The translations under genes were made by a program, and so were the position numbers. From assembly GCA_021324445.1 (NCBI GenBank), contig JAJPJC010000076.1, positions 1-64,000 of the forward strand: a stretch of 64,000 nt of DNA, in the 5' to 3' direction. Each line of letters starts with the position of its first letter. Position 1 is the stretch's first letter. Under the pieces are notes generated by a model. It did not search any database. It worked only from the letters and a program-made list of their open reading frames with translations, and was not told where the DNA came from. This DNA is from Isosphaeraceae bacterium (lineage in GTDB: Bacteria > Planctomycetota > Planctomycetia > Isosphaerales > Isosphaeraceae). Below are positions 1 to 9,326 of this stretch, in pieces.

Positions 1-43
1 GTTGCGGCGGCGAGTGGGATGGATTCCGGGGAGGGCCCTGAGT

Positions 44-88
44 CCAGGGGCTGACGCCCCTGGCTACGTCCGATCGCCCCTGCGGGGC
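44..88. terminator. Two consecutive GC-rich hairpins
   Basis: CCAGGGGC-TGAC-GCCCCTGG (44-63) is an almost perfect stem-loop, followed by GCCCC-TGC-GGGGC (76-88). They lie downstream of the leftward sulfotransferase gene, where a terminator would be expected, but there is no clear T-run, so they could equally be a dispersed palindromic repeat. Confidence 0.4.
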
Positions 89-190
89 TTTCGGAACAGA
101 CTCTGAGTCGTTTCCATGCGGGGAAGTATCCAAAACGTCCTGGCACGGAAGATCGAACGGAGCAGGGAGAGTTCGGGCCGATCCTCCAGC

Positions 191-2407
191 TCAACCAGAC
201 GTCTCTGCTGTGATCGTGATCGGCGTCGATCGCGTCACCGGCAGCGCCGCGAACAGCTTGCCCAGGGCGGACTCGTAGTTCTTCCAACGGGCGACGGATC
301 GTTTGTAGACGGGCTCTCGGACCTGGGTGACGCTCGCGGTGCGGATCGGCCGCTCGGTGCGGTGGAACTCCAGGCAGGCGGGCTCCCACTCCAGGCCGCA
401 GGCGGCGATCAGCCGCCGCGCCACCGCCTCGAGGTCGTTAACCGTCTCTTCGTAGTCGACCGCGTGGATCGGCACCGGCAAGACGGACTCCCAGTGGTCG
501 ATCAGCCGGCGGTACTGCTGGAACCGCGTGGCGATGTGCTCGAGGTCGTTGGCCCATCGGATGCTTCGGAAGTCGGTCATCCAGCAGGAGACGGCGATGT
601 CGCGGAGCTCGCGGCGGCAGTGGATGAACGTCGCGTTGGGAAACATCGCCGCCAGCAGGCCCACGTACATGTAGTTGTCGGGCATCTTGTCGGCCACGCG
701 GGGAGCTCGATTGCCGGCCAGCGCCGCGAGCCGCTCGAGATGCTGCTCAGCCAGGCTGCGGAGGGCCGGCCCGTCCAGGCGGGCGATGCAGTCGATCGGC
801 GGCCCGGGGCGGTCCAGGACCTCGGGGATCTTCTCGAAGGACTGGCGGGCCAGCCGCAGCTCGCCGGCGCCATGGACCTGCGAGTGGCTGGCGAGCACTT
901 GCTCGATCAGCGTCGTGCCCGAGCGGGGAAGGCCGAAGACAAAGACCGGCCGGCGCGAGGCGTGGCCCAGCCCGGCGGTCCGCGCGAAGAATTCCGGGTC
1001 GAACGCCGTGAGGAGGTTGGTGACGAACCGCTCGTGCTCGGCCGGCTCGTAGTCCTTGCGCCCCTTGGCCAGCTCCTTGCTGATGGCATTGGCCTCGCGG
1101 AGGCACTCCGCCGCGCGGGTGTAGTCGCCGCGCGCATCCAGGACATGCGCCAGCCCGAAGAGGAGCCGGGCGCGCGGGCCCTGGCCCAACTGGGGATCCG
1201 TCAGCCGCTGATCCAGCGCGGCGAAGTCCTCGTCCGTGAGCTTACCGCGCAGCAGGGTCGCCAGCCGGGCGTGGGGCAGTGCGAAATTCGGCTGCACGCG
1301 CAGCGCCGTGCGGAAGGACTCCTCGGACTTCTCCAGCTCGCCCCGCTCCTCGTGCAGCCCGCCCATGTTGAGATGCGCCGCGGCCAGGTCCGGCTGGAGG
1401 CGCAGGGCCGTCTCGAACTGCTCCCGAGCCTCGTCCAGCCGCCCTTCCTCCTGGTAGCCCCACCCCAGGGAGAGATGGACGCCCGGCCGCGGCGACTCGG
1501 CAAGGGCCAGCGCGCGCTCCCAGTGGGGGATGGCCTCGGCCGGCTCCTCCCGCTCCATGTACAGCTCGGCCAGGAATTCCTCGAAGGTCGCGTTGGTCGG
1601 ATCGAGTTCGATCGCCCGCTTCAGCCAGGGCAGGGCGTCGCCGAGCTGGCCCTCGCGGAGCATGGTCAGGCCCAGGTGGGCGTGGGCCGGGGCCAGGTCG
1701 GGCTCCAGCCGCAGGGCCTCCAGGTAGGCGGCCCGCGCCTCGACATAACGTTCCAGCGCCCGCAAGGCATTGCCCAGGTTATGGTGCAGGGCCGCCATGT
1801 CCGGCTGGAGCCGGGCCGCTTCCTGGCAGTGCGGCAGCGCTTCCTCGGCCTGGCCCCGGTCCAGGAGCATCTGGCCGAGGTTGGTCCGCGCGGGCGCGAA
1901 GTTGGGCTCCAGCTCGACGGCGCGGCGGAAGTGCTCCAGCGCCTCGTCGAATTGGCCGACCTCCCGCAGGACGATCCCCAGGTTGTTGTGCGCCGTCGCG
2001 AATTCCGGCCGCAGCTTCAACGCCCGGCGGAACTGGTCGATGGCCTCGGTCCGCTTCCCCTGGCCCTGGAGCGCCAGACCGAGGTTGCACAACGCCTCGG
2101 GGTAGTCCGGCCACAGGTTCAGCGCCGCGCGGCAGCAGCCGGCGGCCCGATCCAACTGACCCGTCGCACGGTAGGCTTCGGCCAGGTTGGCATGGAATGC
2201 CGGCACGTTGGGCCGCAGGGCCACCGCCTTGCCGATCAGCTCGATCGCCCTGGCATTGTTCCCCTGCTGATGATGCAAGACCCCCAGCAGGTGCAGGGCC
2301 ACCGCATTCTCGTTTTCCTGGGCCAGGATCTTCTGGTACAAGGCGGCGGCCTGGCCCAACCGTCCCTCCTGGTGCAACTCGATCGCCGAGGTGAGAACAT
2401 CTTGCAT
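191..2407 (-). CDS. TPR-repeat sulfotransferase
   Basis: This 738-residue protein has about a dozen tetratricopeptide repeats over residues 1-420 (recurrent A-x-x-N-L-G...A pattern), then a PAPS-dependent sulfotransferase domain from about 485. The 5'-phosphosulfate-binding loop reads FVFGLPRSGTTLIEQ near residue 490, and a 3'-phosphate region with CRRELRDIAVSCW follows. The family transfers sulfate from PAPS to a carbohydrate, peptide or small acceptor; the TPRs probably select the acceptor or a partner. No signal peptide is seen, so it is likely cytoplasmic. The frame is open to a TTG at 2434, but the ATG at 2407 is the better start. The acceptor cannot be predicted. It is a lone leftward gene with no evident operon partner. 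Confidence 0.85.
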   Translation of the reverse strand: MQDVLTSAIELHQEGRLGQAAALYQKILAQENENAVALHLLGVLHHQQGNNARAIELIGKAVALRPNVPAFHANLAEAYRATGQLDRAAGCCRAALNLWPDYPEALCNLGLALQGQGKRTEAIDQFRRALKLRPEFATAHNNLGIVLREVGQFDEALEHFRRAVELEPNFAPARTNLGQMLLDRGQAEEALPHCQEAARLQPDMAALHHNLGNALRALERYVEARAAYLEALRLEPDLAPAHAHLGLTMLREGQLGDALPWLKRAIELDPTNATFEEFLAELYMEREEPAEAIPHWERALALAESPRPGVHLSLGWGYQEEGRLDEAREQFETALRLQPDLAAAHLNMGGLHEERGELEKSEESFRTALRVQPNFALPHARLATLLRGKLTDEDFAALDQRLTDPQLGQGPRARLLFGLAHVLDARGDYTRAAECLREANAISKELAKGRKDYEPAEHERFVTNLLTAFDPEFFARTAGLGHASRRPVFVFGLPRSGTTLIEQVLASHSQVHGAGELRLARQSFEKIPEVLDRPGPPIDCIARLDGPALRSLAEQHLERLAALAGNRAPRVADKMPDNYMYVGLLAAMFPNATFIHCRRELRDIAVSCWMTDFRSIRWANDLEHIATRFQQYRRLIDHWESVLPVPIHAVDYEETVNDLEAVARRLIAACGLEWEPACLEFHRTERPIRTASVTQVREPVYKRSVARWKNYESALGKLFAALPVTRSTPITITAETSG

Positions 2408-2646
2408 GGAGCGGAAATCCCGGAATAGCCTCAATCGCGCATCTTGCAGCGATGCATGTCATGCTAGGATAAGCGAAGGGTCCGCACAATTCCACCCTCT
2501 GGCGGGTCGATTCTGACCATAGCCGGCGCCACGGACCAGCACGGAAGGAGACCCGCCACCAGGCTCCGCGCAGAACAGGCACCGCGGGAGGTGGCCATGG
2601 GTGTCGGGGCGAGGGGATCCGGCAGTGCCCCTTCCCGGTTCGGGTG

Positions 2647-3459
2647 TCAGAGCAACGGTTCGGCCAGTTTCCAGAGTTCGAGCACGTTCTGCATGGCCTC
2701 GAGGATCTGGGGGATGTGGGCCGCTCCGCTCTTGAGGACGGCGGCGGCGCCGCGACCGGCCTGTTGGATCGGCGTGCCGTCCTTGTCGAAGACGACGAGG
2801 CTGGGTTCGCCGGCGGCCGTGATGCTCAGCTTGAGCCGGAGCCGTTGGGACTTGTCGCAGCACTCCAGCGACGCTTGACCATCCGAGCCGACGGTGATCC
2901 CGACGCGGGTCTTCCCCCGGGCGTCGAGCGCCCCCCACGTCGGCGTGCCTCCCTCGGCCAGGCCCAGGACCAAGCGTGGCGTCTCCGCCGTGTCGAGGAA
3001 TTGCAGAGCCGAGGTCCCGTCGGGGTTGGCCACCAGCGCCAGCCGGCTCTTCCCCTGCCGGTCGAAATCCAGCACGAAGGCACCGTGCGGCGTCAAAGTG
3101 ATCGCCAGACCACCCTTCTCGTCGCGGTCCAGCAGGCCGAGCTCCGGCGCGCCACTCCGGGCCACGCCCAGGTTGAGCCGGATCGCGCCTTCCTCGTCCA
3201 AGAAGTTCAGGTCGGGGTCGCCGTCGTGCGTCACCAGGATCTCCAGCCGGATCTTCCCCTCGTGATCGCACAAGTTGACCATGGGCGCGCCGTCGGGGCA
3301 GACCAGCAGCGCGAGTCGATCCGTGCCGTCCTTGTCGCGCAGGGCCAACCGCGGCGCGCCGTCGCGCGCGGTCTCCAGCACGGCGCGCGCCTCCCCCTGC
3401 TTATCCCGCAGGACGAACCGCTCGGCCTCGATCGTCTTCGTCGTGGATCGTTGGCTCAT
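2647..3459 (-). CDS. Hypothetical beta-repeat protein
   Basis: A 270-residue acidic protein built from about nine tandem units of 24-25 residues. Each contains a variant of L-x-D-x-x-G-x-x-R-x-x-L followed by D-G-x-P-x-L, for example LRDKDGTDRLAL and FLDEEGAIRLNL. The regular alternation suggests a beta-propeller or beta-solenoid. The last ~35 residues look helical. No signal peptide or catalytic motif is visible. The start at 3459 is supported by a GAGG-type ribosome-binding site; the frame extends further upstream but without coding character. Function unknown. It is transcribed toward the sulfotransferase, 239 bases away. Confidence 0.75.
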   Translation of the reverse strand: MSQRSTTKTIEAERFVLRDKQGEARAVLETARDGAPRLALRDKDGTDRLALLVCPDGAPMVNLCDHEGKIRLEILVTHDGDPDLNFLDEEGAIRLNLGVARSGAPELGLLDRDEKGGLAITLTPHGAFVLDFDRQGKSRLALVANPDGTSALQFLDTAETPRLVLGLAEGGTPTWGALDARGKTRVGITVGSDGQASLECCDKSQRLRLKLSITAAGEPSLVVFDKDGTPIQQAGRGAAAVLKSGAAHIPQILEAMQNVLELWKLAEPLL

Positions 3460-3689
3460 GGCGACCTCACTCCTCACGCGCACGACCAGTCCAACCGGAG
3501 AACCGCAAGCGACGCCTTTGTCATCATATCCGGCCCAGCGAAAAACGCAGGGGGGAGGGGACCACGGGCGTTCAGCCTGCCGAGAATGCTGGTTCGTTCG
3601 CCTCGTCATCTCACGCGATCCCCGCACTCGTCACGGGAATCGATAATCCCCGCCGGTGAAACAGTAAGGCTGCGCCACGGACTCGGACG

Positions 3690-3846
3690 GCTGGGCTCGG
3701 CGCTGAGCACTTTGAGTCTCGGAAACACGGCCGTCAGCGACGCCGGATTGGTCCATCTCCCGGGTCTGACGAAGCTCAAGCGGCTTGACCTGTCGAATAC
3801 GCGGGTCACGGCCGCCGGGATCGCGAAGCTGCGCAAGGAGTTATTA
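3690..3846 (+). pseudogene. Leucine-rich-repeat gene remnant
   Basis: This stretch encodes about two leucine-rich repeats (LSTLSLGNTAVSDAGLVHL, then LKRLDLSNTRVTAAGIAKL), the pattern typical of planctomycete LRR proteins. No start, signal peptide or upstream repeats are present, and the frame runs directly into the left end of a MITE-like element at 3842. It is probably the 3' end of a decayed LRR gene. Confidence 0.55.
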
Positions 3847-3968
3847 CCCCGGCAAGCAAGAAATGCTCATGAGCCCGACGCGCCAGCGAGTGCATCCCGC
3901 AGGAAATCCGCCAGGCACTCGCTGGCGCGTCGGGCTTGGAATTGACCATCTTTCGTGCCGGGGTAATA
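3842..3968. mobile_element. MITE-like element, copy 1
   Basis: A 127-bp element with inverted ends: TATTACCCCGGCA on the left and TGCCGGGGTAATA on the right, the similarity extending a few bases inward (left AAGCAAGAAA, right-end complement CGAAAG). Inside is a perfect 21-bp inverted repeat (3873-3893 and 3915-3935) able to form a very stable hairpin. It carries no gene. The same ends recur at 30149-30254, and one end at 39055-39100. Confidence 0.65.
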
Positions 3969-4176
3969 CCTCAGGCGCGGATCATCGTACGGACGGTGGG
4001 CACCGCAGACCGCCATGCCCTGGACTGGCGATCCGGGAAGGCATCCTGAGCCCCCGTAGGGGGCGGCAGCGCAGTAGGCTGGGGCGTCAGCTCCAGGACG
4101 CGAGCACCTCGCAAGCCCCTGGGGGGCGCGAGGTGGATGCCCGACTCGAACGGAACGTTCGCGGAACGACGCCGGT

Positions 4177-4563
4177 CTAGCGGCTGGCTCGCCCCGCCTG
4201 CGGCGCCCGGCTTGCCGACTGCTGGCCTCTGTTGAGTGACCGCGCCGATGGATAGAACGGCACCGGTCTGCCGGACAGATCCATCCGTCCCATGCGGTCC
4301 CCGAGGAACATGGCGTCCAGGGAGCGCGCGGACAGCGTCGAGCCGGACCGAGCGAAACTCCGGCCGATCGCGGCCGGCGGCGGCAGTGGCGGGGGCTTCC
4401 GGACTGTGCGCCCGGGAGGGCTGGCCTTCCGCCGGGCCACGCTCGGGGGCGGGGGCGCCTTCTTCTTGGCTGTGGGCGTCTGGCCCCGACTCTGGGCAGT
4501 CGCACTCGAAGCCAGGGCGCCGGCAACGACGGCCGTCGTGACGAGGAGCTTCAGGGCTTGCAT
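4177..4563 (-). CDS. Small secreted proline-rich protein
   Basis: 128 residues with an N-terminal signal peptide (LLVTTAVVAGALASSATAQS, likely cleavage after ATA) followed by a basic, Pro/Lys/Arg-rich segment (TAKKKAPPPPSVARRK and VRKPPPLPPP). The C-terminal half is Ser/Arg-rich without a recognised domain. Presumably exported and perhaps associated with the envelope. Not recognised as a known family. It is isolated: a MITE-like element lies downstream and a heptamer hairpin upstream. Confidence 0.6.
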   Translation of the reverse strand: MQALKLLVTTAVVAGALASSATAQSRGQTPTAKKKAPPPPSVARRKASPPGRTVRKPPPLPPPAAIGRSFARSGSTLSARSLDAMFLGDRMGRMDLSGRPVPFYPSARSLNRGQQSASRAPQAGRASR

Positions 4564-4810
4564 GTTCAGTCACCACCCGGAGAATCGGAAAGCCCGTGGG
4601 GCCGGCATTCTCGACTGTCCGTGAGGCCAGCCAGAAAGCCTGGCCCAACCGCGGACCCACGCGTCGTTCGGGGATCCCAAGAGACCCATCATCGGGCATC
4701 GCCCCGCGATCTTCAAGACTCTGAACGAAATCTCAGAGTCGATCCGCACGGCCCGTTGGTTTGAATCATCACGACTTTTCGGGGCGTTGGCGGGAAAATC
4801 GGGAACAAGG

Positions 4811-4908
4811 CAGTCGGCAGTCGGCAGTAGGCAGTAGGCGGTCAAGACAGAGACCAGGCCGGCCTTACCTTCTTCTCCTCACTGCCGACTGCCGACTGCC
4901 GACTACTG
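4811..4908. repeat. Heptamer inverted array upstream of sigma factor
   Basis: Left arm: two CAGTCGG and two CAGTAGG units (4811-4838). Right arm: three ACTGCCG units and ACTACTG (4881-4908). The arms are complementary over 19 bases. The right arm runs into the GGGAGG ribosome-binding site of the sigma-factor gene, whose ATG is at 4921, so an RNA hairpin would sit directly against the initiation region. Confidence 0.7.
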
Positions 4909-4920
4909 GGAGGCTCTGGG

Positions 4921-7900
4921 ATGATCGCGGTGCTGAAGTCGATCGAGCAGCTCTTCCACGAGGGGTCGGTGGCGGGGCTGGACGATGGGCAGTTGCTGGA
5001 GCGGTTCGCGAGCCATCGCGACGAGGCGGCCTTCGCCGGGCTGGTGGCCATGCACGGGCCGATGGTCCTGGGAGTCTGCCGCCGGATCTTGCGCGTTGAG
5101 CACGACGTCGAGGACGCCTTCCAGGCGACGTTCCTGGTCCTGGTGAAGAAGGCGGGCTCGATCCGGGACGCGGGACGGCTCGGGCCCTGGCTGCACGGGG
5201 TGGCCCGTCGGGTCGCGCTGCGGGTCCGGGCCGAGACAGCCCGGCGCCGGGCGCAGGACCGCGAGTACCCCGCGCGAACGGAGGTGGACGCCGTGAGACC
5301 CGGACGCGCCGTGGAATGCGACGATCTGCTCGACGTCGTCGACGCGGAGGTGGCCCGCCTGCCGGCGCGGTATCGCGACGCCGTGGTCCTCTGCGACCTG
5401 GAGGGCCGCTCCTATGCCGAGGCCGCCCGGCGACTCCGCTGCCCACTCGGGACCCTTCAGAGCCGGCTGGCCCGGGGCCGGACACGGCTGCGGGCGCGGC
5501 TCTTGCGGCGCGGGCTGGCCCCGCTGGCGATCACGGCGACCCTGGCCGAGGGGGCCTCGGCGGCCGTGCCGCAGTCGCTGGCGGAGGCGACCGTGCGGGC
5601 CGCCGTCGCCCTGGCAACCGGCCAGGCGGCCGGAGTGGTCTCGGCGACGGTTGCGGCAGTCGTGGCATCCATGATGAGGGCCATGCTCATGACGACGGTG
5701 AAGACCTGCGCGATGGCGTGTGTCGGCGCCGTGCTGGCCATCAGCACGGCCGTGGTGGCGCACGAGGTCCTCCTGACCGCCGGCCCGCCGATCCTGGATT
5801 CCGCGGCGACATCAGCCGCACAGCCCCCGCCCGCGGTCGCTCCAGCCCCGCAGCGACAGCCCGAGCCGGCCGAGGCGCCGAAGCCAGGCCGAACGCTCAA
5901 CCTGGAGGTCGTGAACAAGGCAGATAACTTGCCCCTGGCCGGCGCAACACTTTGGGTCCGGATCAGGCGGGGCGAGGCTCAGGTCACGCAAGAGAAGTCC
6001 GATGACGAAGGACGCTGCGCGATCGCCCTTCCCGGCGATTCGCACTATTCCCTCCAGGTCGCTGTCGCCCATCCCGGTTTCGTGCCGGTCGAGTTGGGCT
6101 GGTCTCGGCCGGAGGTCCCCGAGACGTCCACGATCGCCCTGGAGCGCGGGGTCACGATCGGCGGCACGGTGCACGACGAGCAAGGTCAGCCGATCGTGGG
6201 AGCCCGAGTTTTTCCCCGACCAGGACAGAATTCCCCGTGGGACTGGCCCGAGCTGGCCACGAGCCCGGACGGTGACATCGCCGCCCGGACCGACGCCCAG
6301 GGCCGATGGCGGTCCGACTCCCTCCCGGCGAACGCCGACCCCAACGCCCGGCTCAATATCCTCGTGACGCACCCGGAGCACGTCGCCCTCAAGGAGTGGA
6401 TCAAGTCCAGCGAGGTCCGTGCGCAGACGAACGTCCTGGTATTGAAGACCGGACGATCCGTATCGGGAACCGTCCTGAGTCCAACCGGCCGCCCCGTCGC
6501 CGGGGCGACGATCATCGTCCAGCATCGCTACGGTGCGGCCGGCTATGCGCGGATCCAGACCGACGCGAGTGGTCAGTTTCACACGGGGCGCTTCATCGAT
6601 CCGAGAGAGGACGCGCTGGTGCTGGCGGTCCAGGCCGAAGGCTTCGCCTCGACCCTGCGCCGGCTCACCAATACACTGGAAATCCCCCCGCAGGTCGTCC
6701 GGCTCACCCCGCGCCGGCCGCTCCGCGGCCGCGTGGTGGATGCCCAGGGCCGGCCCGTCCCGGGCGCGGTCGTCCGACCGTTCGGAGGGGAGGACAGCGG
6801 CGAGTTCGACTGGGAGGCCGCGACCGACACGGACGGCCGGTTCGTCTGGTTCGAGGCCCCGACCGCCGGGATGATCCGGCTCGACATCTCCAAGCCATCC
6901 TTCCGACCGGCCCGGGGCCGGACGATCGACAGCCGCTCGCGGGAGGTCACGCTCACCCTGCACCGCGCGCAGCACCTGCATGGTACGGTCACCGACGCCG
7001 AGACCGGCCGACCCATCGACCGGTTCGCGCTCATCCCTGGCGATGGACCGTTCTTACCGGGTGTCCACTTCGACTGGCGACGCGATCAGTCCAGGACGTT
7101 CACCAACGGCCGGTTCGACCTGACCGGTGACCTTTCTGTCGATTGGGACGAGCGCCGCTCGATCCGGATCGAGGCCGATGGCTATGAATCCGCCGAGCTG
7201 ATCGGCTTTGCGGCGAATGCCGACGATATCGCGCACGACTTTCGGCTTCGGAAGGCAACGCGGAAGTCCGTGCCGCTGACCGGGATCGTCCGCGGCGCCG
7301 ACGGCCGGTCGCTGGCCGGCGTCGAGGTGGCCGTGTGCATTCCCGGCGGCGACGTCCGGATCAAGGACGGCCGGCTGACCAGCCCTCACCACGGGCCCGT
7401 ATCGACCGGCGCCCAGACCGACCGCGACGGCCGCTATACGTTCCGCCCGCAGGAGGGGCGCGTCTCGATCGTTGCCGCCCACGACGCGGGGTTCGCCATG
7501 CGTGATCCCGAGCAACTGGCGGCGACGACCGACATCACCCTCGCCCCCTGGGGCCGGATCGAGGGTGTCATGAAGATCGGCACCAGGCCGGCGGGGAGAC
7601 AGAAAGTATCGGCCTGGCTCAACGACCGGGGCCCCCTGGGACGGGTTGATTATGATGCCCTGACCGATGACAACGGCCGGTTCATCCTCGAGCGCGTCAC
7701 TCCGGGCCAGATGACGGTCTATCGCTACGTCGATGACGCGGACCACCATGGCTGGACCGCCTCCGATCCAATCCAGGTGGACGTGAAGCCCGGTCAGACC
7801 ATTCCCATCCAGATCGGCGGCACCGGCCGGCCGGTCGTCGGCCGGCTCGCTCTGCCGGAGGGCCTCACGCTGGCGAACTTCGTCCTCACCCACGGCGGCA

Positions 7901-8685
7901 ACCTCTCGACCGGTGATCACTGGCCACCCTACCCGGATGATTACCCCGACTGGACCGACGAGCAGCAGTCGGCCTGGTGGGACACCTTCCGCAAGACATC
8001 CGCAGGGCGGGAGTACTTCGCAAGCTTCGAGCGGCATTACGCGGTGACCTTCCGCCCCGACGGTTCCTTCCGGATCGAGGACGTCCCCGCCGGCCGCTAC
8101 GTCCTGAAGCTCCCCTTCTCCGGGAACGGGGGCGGCGATCCCTTCACCCGGCGGGCGTTCGCCCGGACCGACGTGGTCGTCCCCGAGATCCCCGGCGGCC
8201 GGAGCGACGAGCCGCTCGACCTCGGTGTGATCCCGCTCGACGTCTTCCCCTTCCGCGAGCTGAACGTCGGCGATCGCGTGCCGGAGATCAAGGCCAAGGC
8301 CGCCGACGGACGACCACTTGACCTGGCAGCCCTGCGCGGCAAGGTCGTCCTCCTGGCCTTCTGGGCGACCTATCACGGCCCGACCCTGGCGAGCATCCCC
8401 CACCTCAAGGCGACCTATGACGCCTTCGGCCGCGACCCTCGTCTCGTCATCATCGGCTTGAATGAGGACGTCAACCCCGACATCATGCGGCGGTATGTCG
8501 CGCACCATGGCCTGCGCTGGGAGCAGCGCTATCTGGGCAGTGGCGACGACCCGAACCCCATTGCCGCGGCCTTTGGCGTGCGCTACCCAAGCAAGGTCTT
8601 TCTCATCGGGCCCGATGGCCGGATCCTCGCCAGGGACCTCAAGGGCGAGCAAATCCAGCAGGCGGTCGCGGCGGCGCTCAGGTAG
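4921..8685 (+). CDS. Membrane-tethered ECF sigma factor with exported beta-domains and thioredoxin-like tail
   Basis: 1254 residues. Residues 1-200 are an ECF sigma factor: region 2 with DVEDAFQATFLVLVKKA, region 4 with LPARYRDAVVLCDLEGRSYA and a helix-turn-helix. A hydrophobic helix at about 255-285 should cross the membrane. A Pro-rich linker follows, then a long extracytoplasmic part with repeated carboxypeptidase-regulatory-like beta-sandwiches (G-x-V-x-D-x-x-G-x-P-x-x-G-A units between about 325 and 900). The end (about 1100-1254) is a TlpA/thioredoxin fold. Its active site reads WATYHGPT: both cysteines of WCxxC are replaced (His1152, Thr1155), so it should be redox-inactive. The layout suggests a sigma factor held at the membrane by its own sensor; release by proteolysis or conformational change is inference. 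ECF factors with long C-terminal extensions are known in planctomycetes. The ATG follows GGGAGG at 8-base spacing. Confidence 0.85.
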   Translation: MIAVLKSIEQLFHEGSVAGLDDGQLLERFASHRDEAAFAGLVAMHGPMVLGVCRRILRVEHDVEDAFQATFLVLVKKAGSIRDAGRLGPWLHGVARRVALRVRAETARRRAQDREYPARTEVDAVRPGRAVECDDLLDVVDAEVARLPARYRDAVVLCDLEGRSYAEAARRLRCPLGTLQSRLARGRTRLRARLLRRGLAPLAITATLAEGASAAVPQSLAEATVRAAVALATGQAAGVVSATVAAVVASMMRAMLMTTVKTCAMACVGAVLAISTAVVAHEVLLTAGPPILDSAATSAAQPPPAVAPAPQRQPEPAEAPKPGRTLNLEVVNKADNLPLAGATLWVRIRRGEAQVTQEKSDDEGRCAIALPGDSHYSLQVAVAHPGFVPVELGWSRPEVPETSTIALERGVTIGGTVHDEQGQPIVGARVFPRPGQNSPWDWPELATSPDGDIAARTDAQGRWRSDSLPANADPNARLNILVTHPEHVALKEWIKSSEVRAQTNVLVLKTGRSVSGTVLSPTGRPVAGATIIVQHRYGAAGYARIQTDASGQFHTGRFIDPREDALVLAVQAEGFASTLRRLTNTLEIPPQVVRLTPRRPLRGRVVDAQGRPVPGAVVRPFGGEDSGEFDWEAATDTDGRFVWFEAPTAGMIRLDISKPSFRPARGRTIDSRSREVTLTLHRAQHLHGTVTDAETGRPIDRFALIPGDGPFLPGVHFDWRRDQSRTFTNGRFDLTGDLSVDWDERRSIRIEADGYESAELIGFAANADDIAHDFRLRKATRKSVPLTGIVRGADGRSLAGVEVAVCIPGGDVRIKDGRLTSPHHGPVSTGAQTDRDGRYTFRPQEGRVSIVAAHDAGFAMRDPEQLAATTDITLAPWGRIEGVMKIGTRPAGRQKVSAWLNDRGPLGRVDYDALTDDNGRFILERVTPGQMTVYRYVDDADHHGWTASDPIQVDVKPGQTIPIQIGGTGRPVVGRLALPEGLTLANFVLTHGGNLSTGDHWPPYPDDYPDWTDEQQSAWWDTFRKTSAGREYFASFERHYAVTFRPDGSFRIEDVPAGRYVLKLPFSGNGGGDPFTRRAFARTDVVVPEIPGGRSDEPLDLGVIPLDVFPFRELNVGDRVPEIKAKAADGRPLDLAALRGKVVLLAFWATYHGPTLASIPHLKATYDAFGRDPRLVIIGLNEDVNPDIMRRYVAHHGLRWEQRYLGSGDDPNPIAAAFGVRYPSKVFLIGPDGRILARDLKGEQIQQAVAAALR

Positions 8686-8723
8686 GGCCGGCTGTGCCAG
8701 CGGGGACCGGCTGGGCAACCACG

Positions 8724-9326
8724 TCACCGCGACGGATCCAGCGGGACGTTCCAATAAGCGTCGCTCAGGAAGCGGGACCAACTGGCGATCCGGACGCCGG
8801 TCGCGTCATAGAGGGGCTTCCAGGAGGGACGCAGCGGATGTCGGCGGAGCTTCATGCCGGCCTGTTCGGGGGTCCGATTGGCTTTCCGCGCATTGCAGGC
8901 GACGCACGCCAGGACGCAGTTCTCCCAGGTGGTTTGACCGCCCTGAGCCCGCGGGATCACGTGGTCGATCGTCAGTTCTTCGGTGCCGGGCTGGCAGCCG
9001 CAATACTGGCAGGTGGAGTGGTCCCGTTTGAACAGGTTGCGCCGGCTGAACGTCACGGTCTGGTGCCGCGCCTTATCGTGGCGGGTCAGGGCCAGGACTT
9101 CCGGCACCCGGAGATGGAACCGCACGGTCCGGATGAAGGGCTCGCCTTCCTTGGGCCTGAGCTTGGCCCAATCCGACCAGTTGTAAAGCTGGAAATCGTC
9201 CGGGTCGATCACGCAGGCGGCCTGGTTCCACAGCATGATCAAGGCCCGCGCCACCGGCGCCACGTGCACCGGCTGCCAGTGCCGGTTCAAGATCAGAGTC
9301 GGTCGTTCCAGGACACAGCCACTCAT
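8724..9326 (-). CDS. HNH endonuclease
   Basis: A 200-residue protein with a C-terminal HNH nuclease fold: CQYCG, then LTIDHVIPRAQGG, WENCVLACVACNARK, giving two zinc-binding Cys pairs and the catalytic His in IDHV. The N-terminal half (VLNRHWQPVHVAPVARAL type) is the usual companion of stand-alone HNH proteins common in planctomycetes and cyanobacteria. Such proteins probably act in DNA metabolism; none of the neighbours points to restriction. ATG 9326, preceded by GAGGG at 9-base spacing, is preferred over a TTG three codons upstream. It converges on the sigma-factor gene with 38 bases between. Confidence 0.85.
   Translation of the reverse strand: MSGCVLERPTLILNRHWQPVHVAPVARALIMLWNQAACVIDPDDFQLYNWSDWAKLRPKEGEPFIRTVRFHLRVPEVLALTRHDKARHQTVTFSRRNLFKRDHSTCQYCGCQPGTEELTIDHVIPRAQGGQTTWENCVLACVACNARKANRTPEQAGMKLRRHPLRPSWKPLYDATGVRIASWSRFLSDAYWNVPLDPSR

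Noticed and set aside
116-2428. A 770-codon rightward open frame
   Set aside because: It is antisense to the TPR-sulfotransferase; its composition (Arg, Gly, Gln, Leu) is that of a GC-rich shadow frame and it has no motifs.
7054-8781. 575-codon leftward frame inside the sigma-factor gene
   Set aside because: Antisense to the beta-sandwich repeats and thioredoxin-like part, which have clear family motifs.
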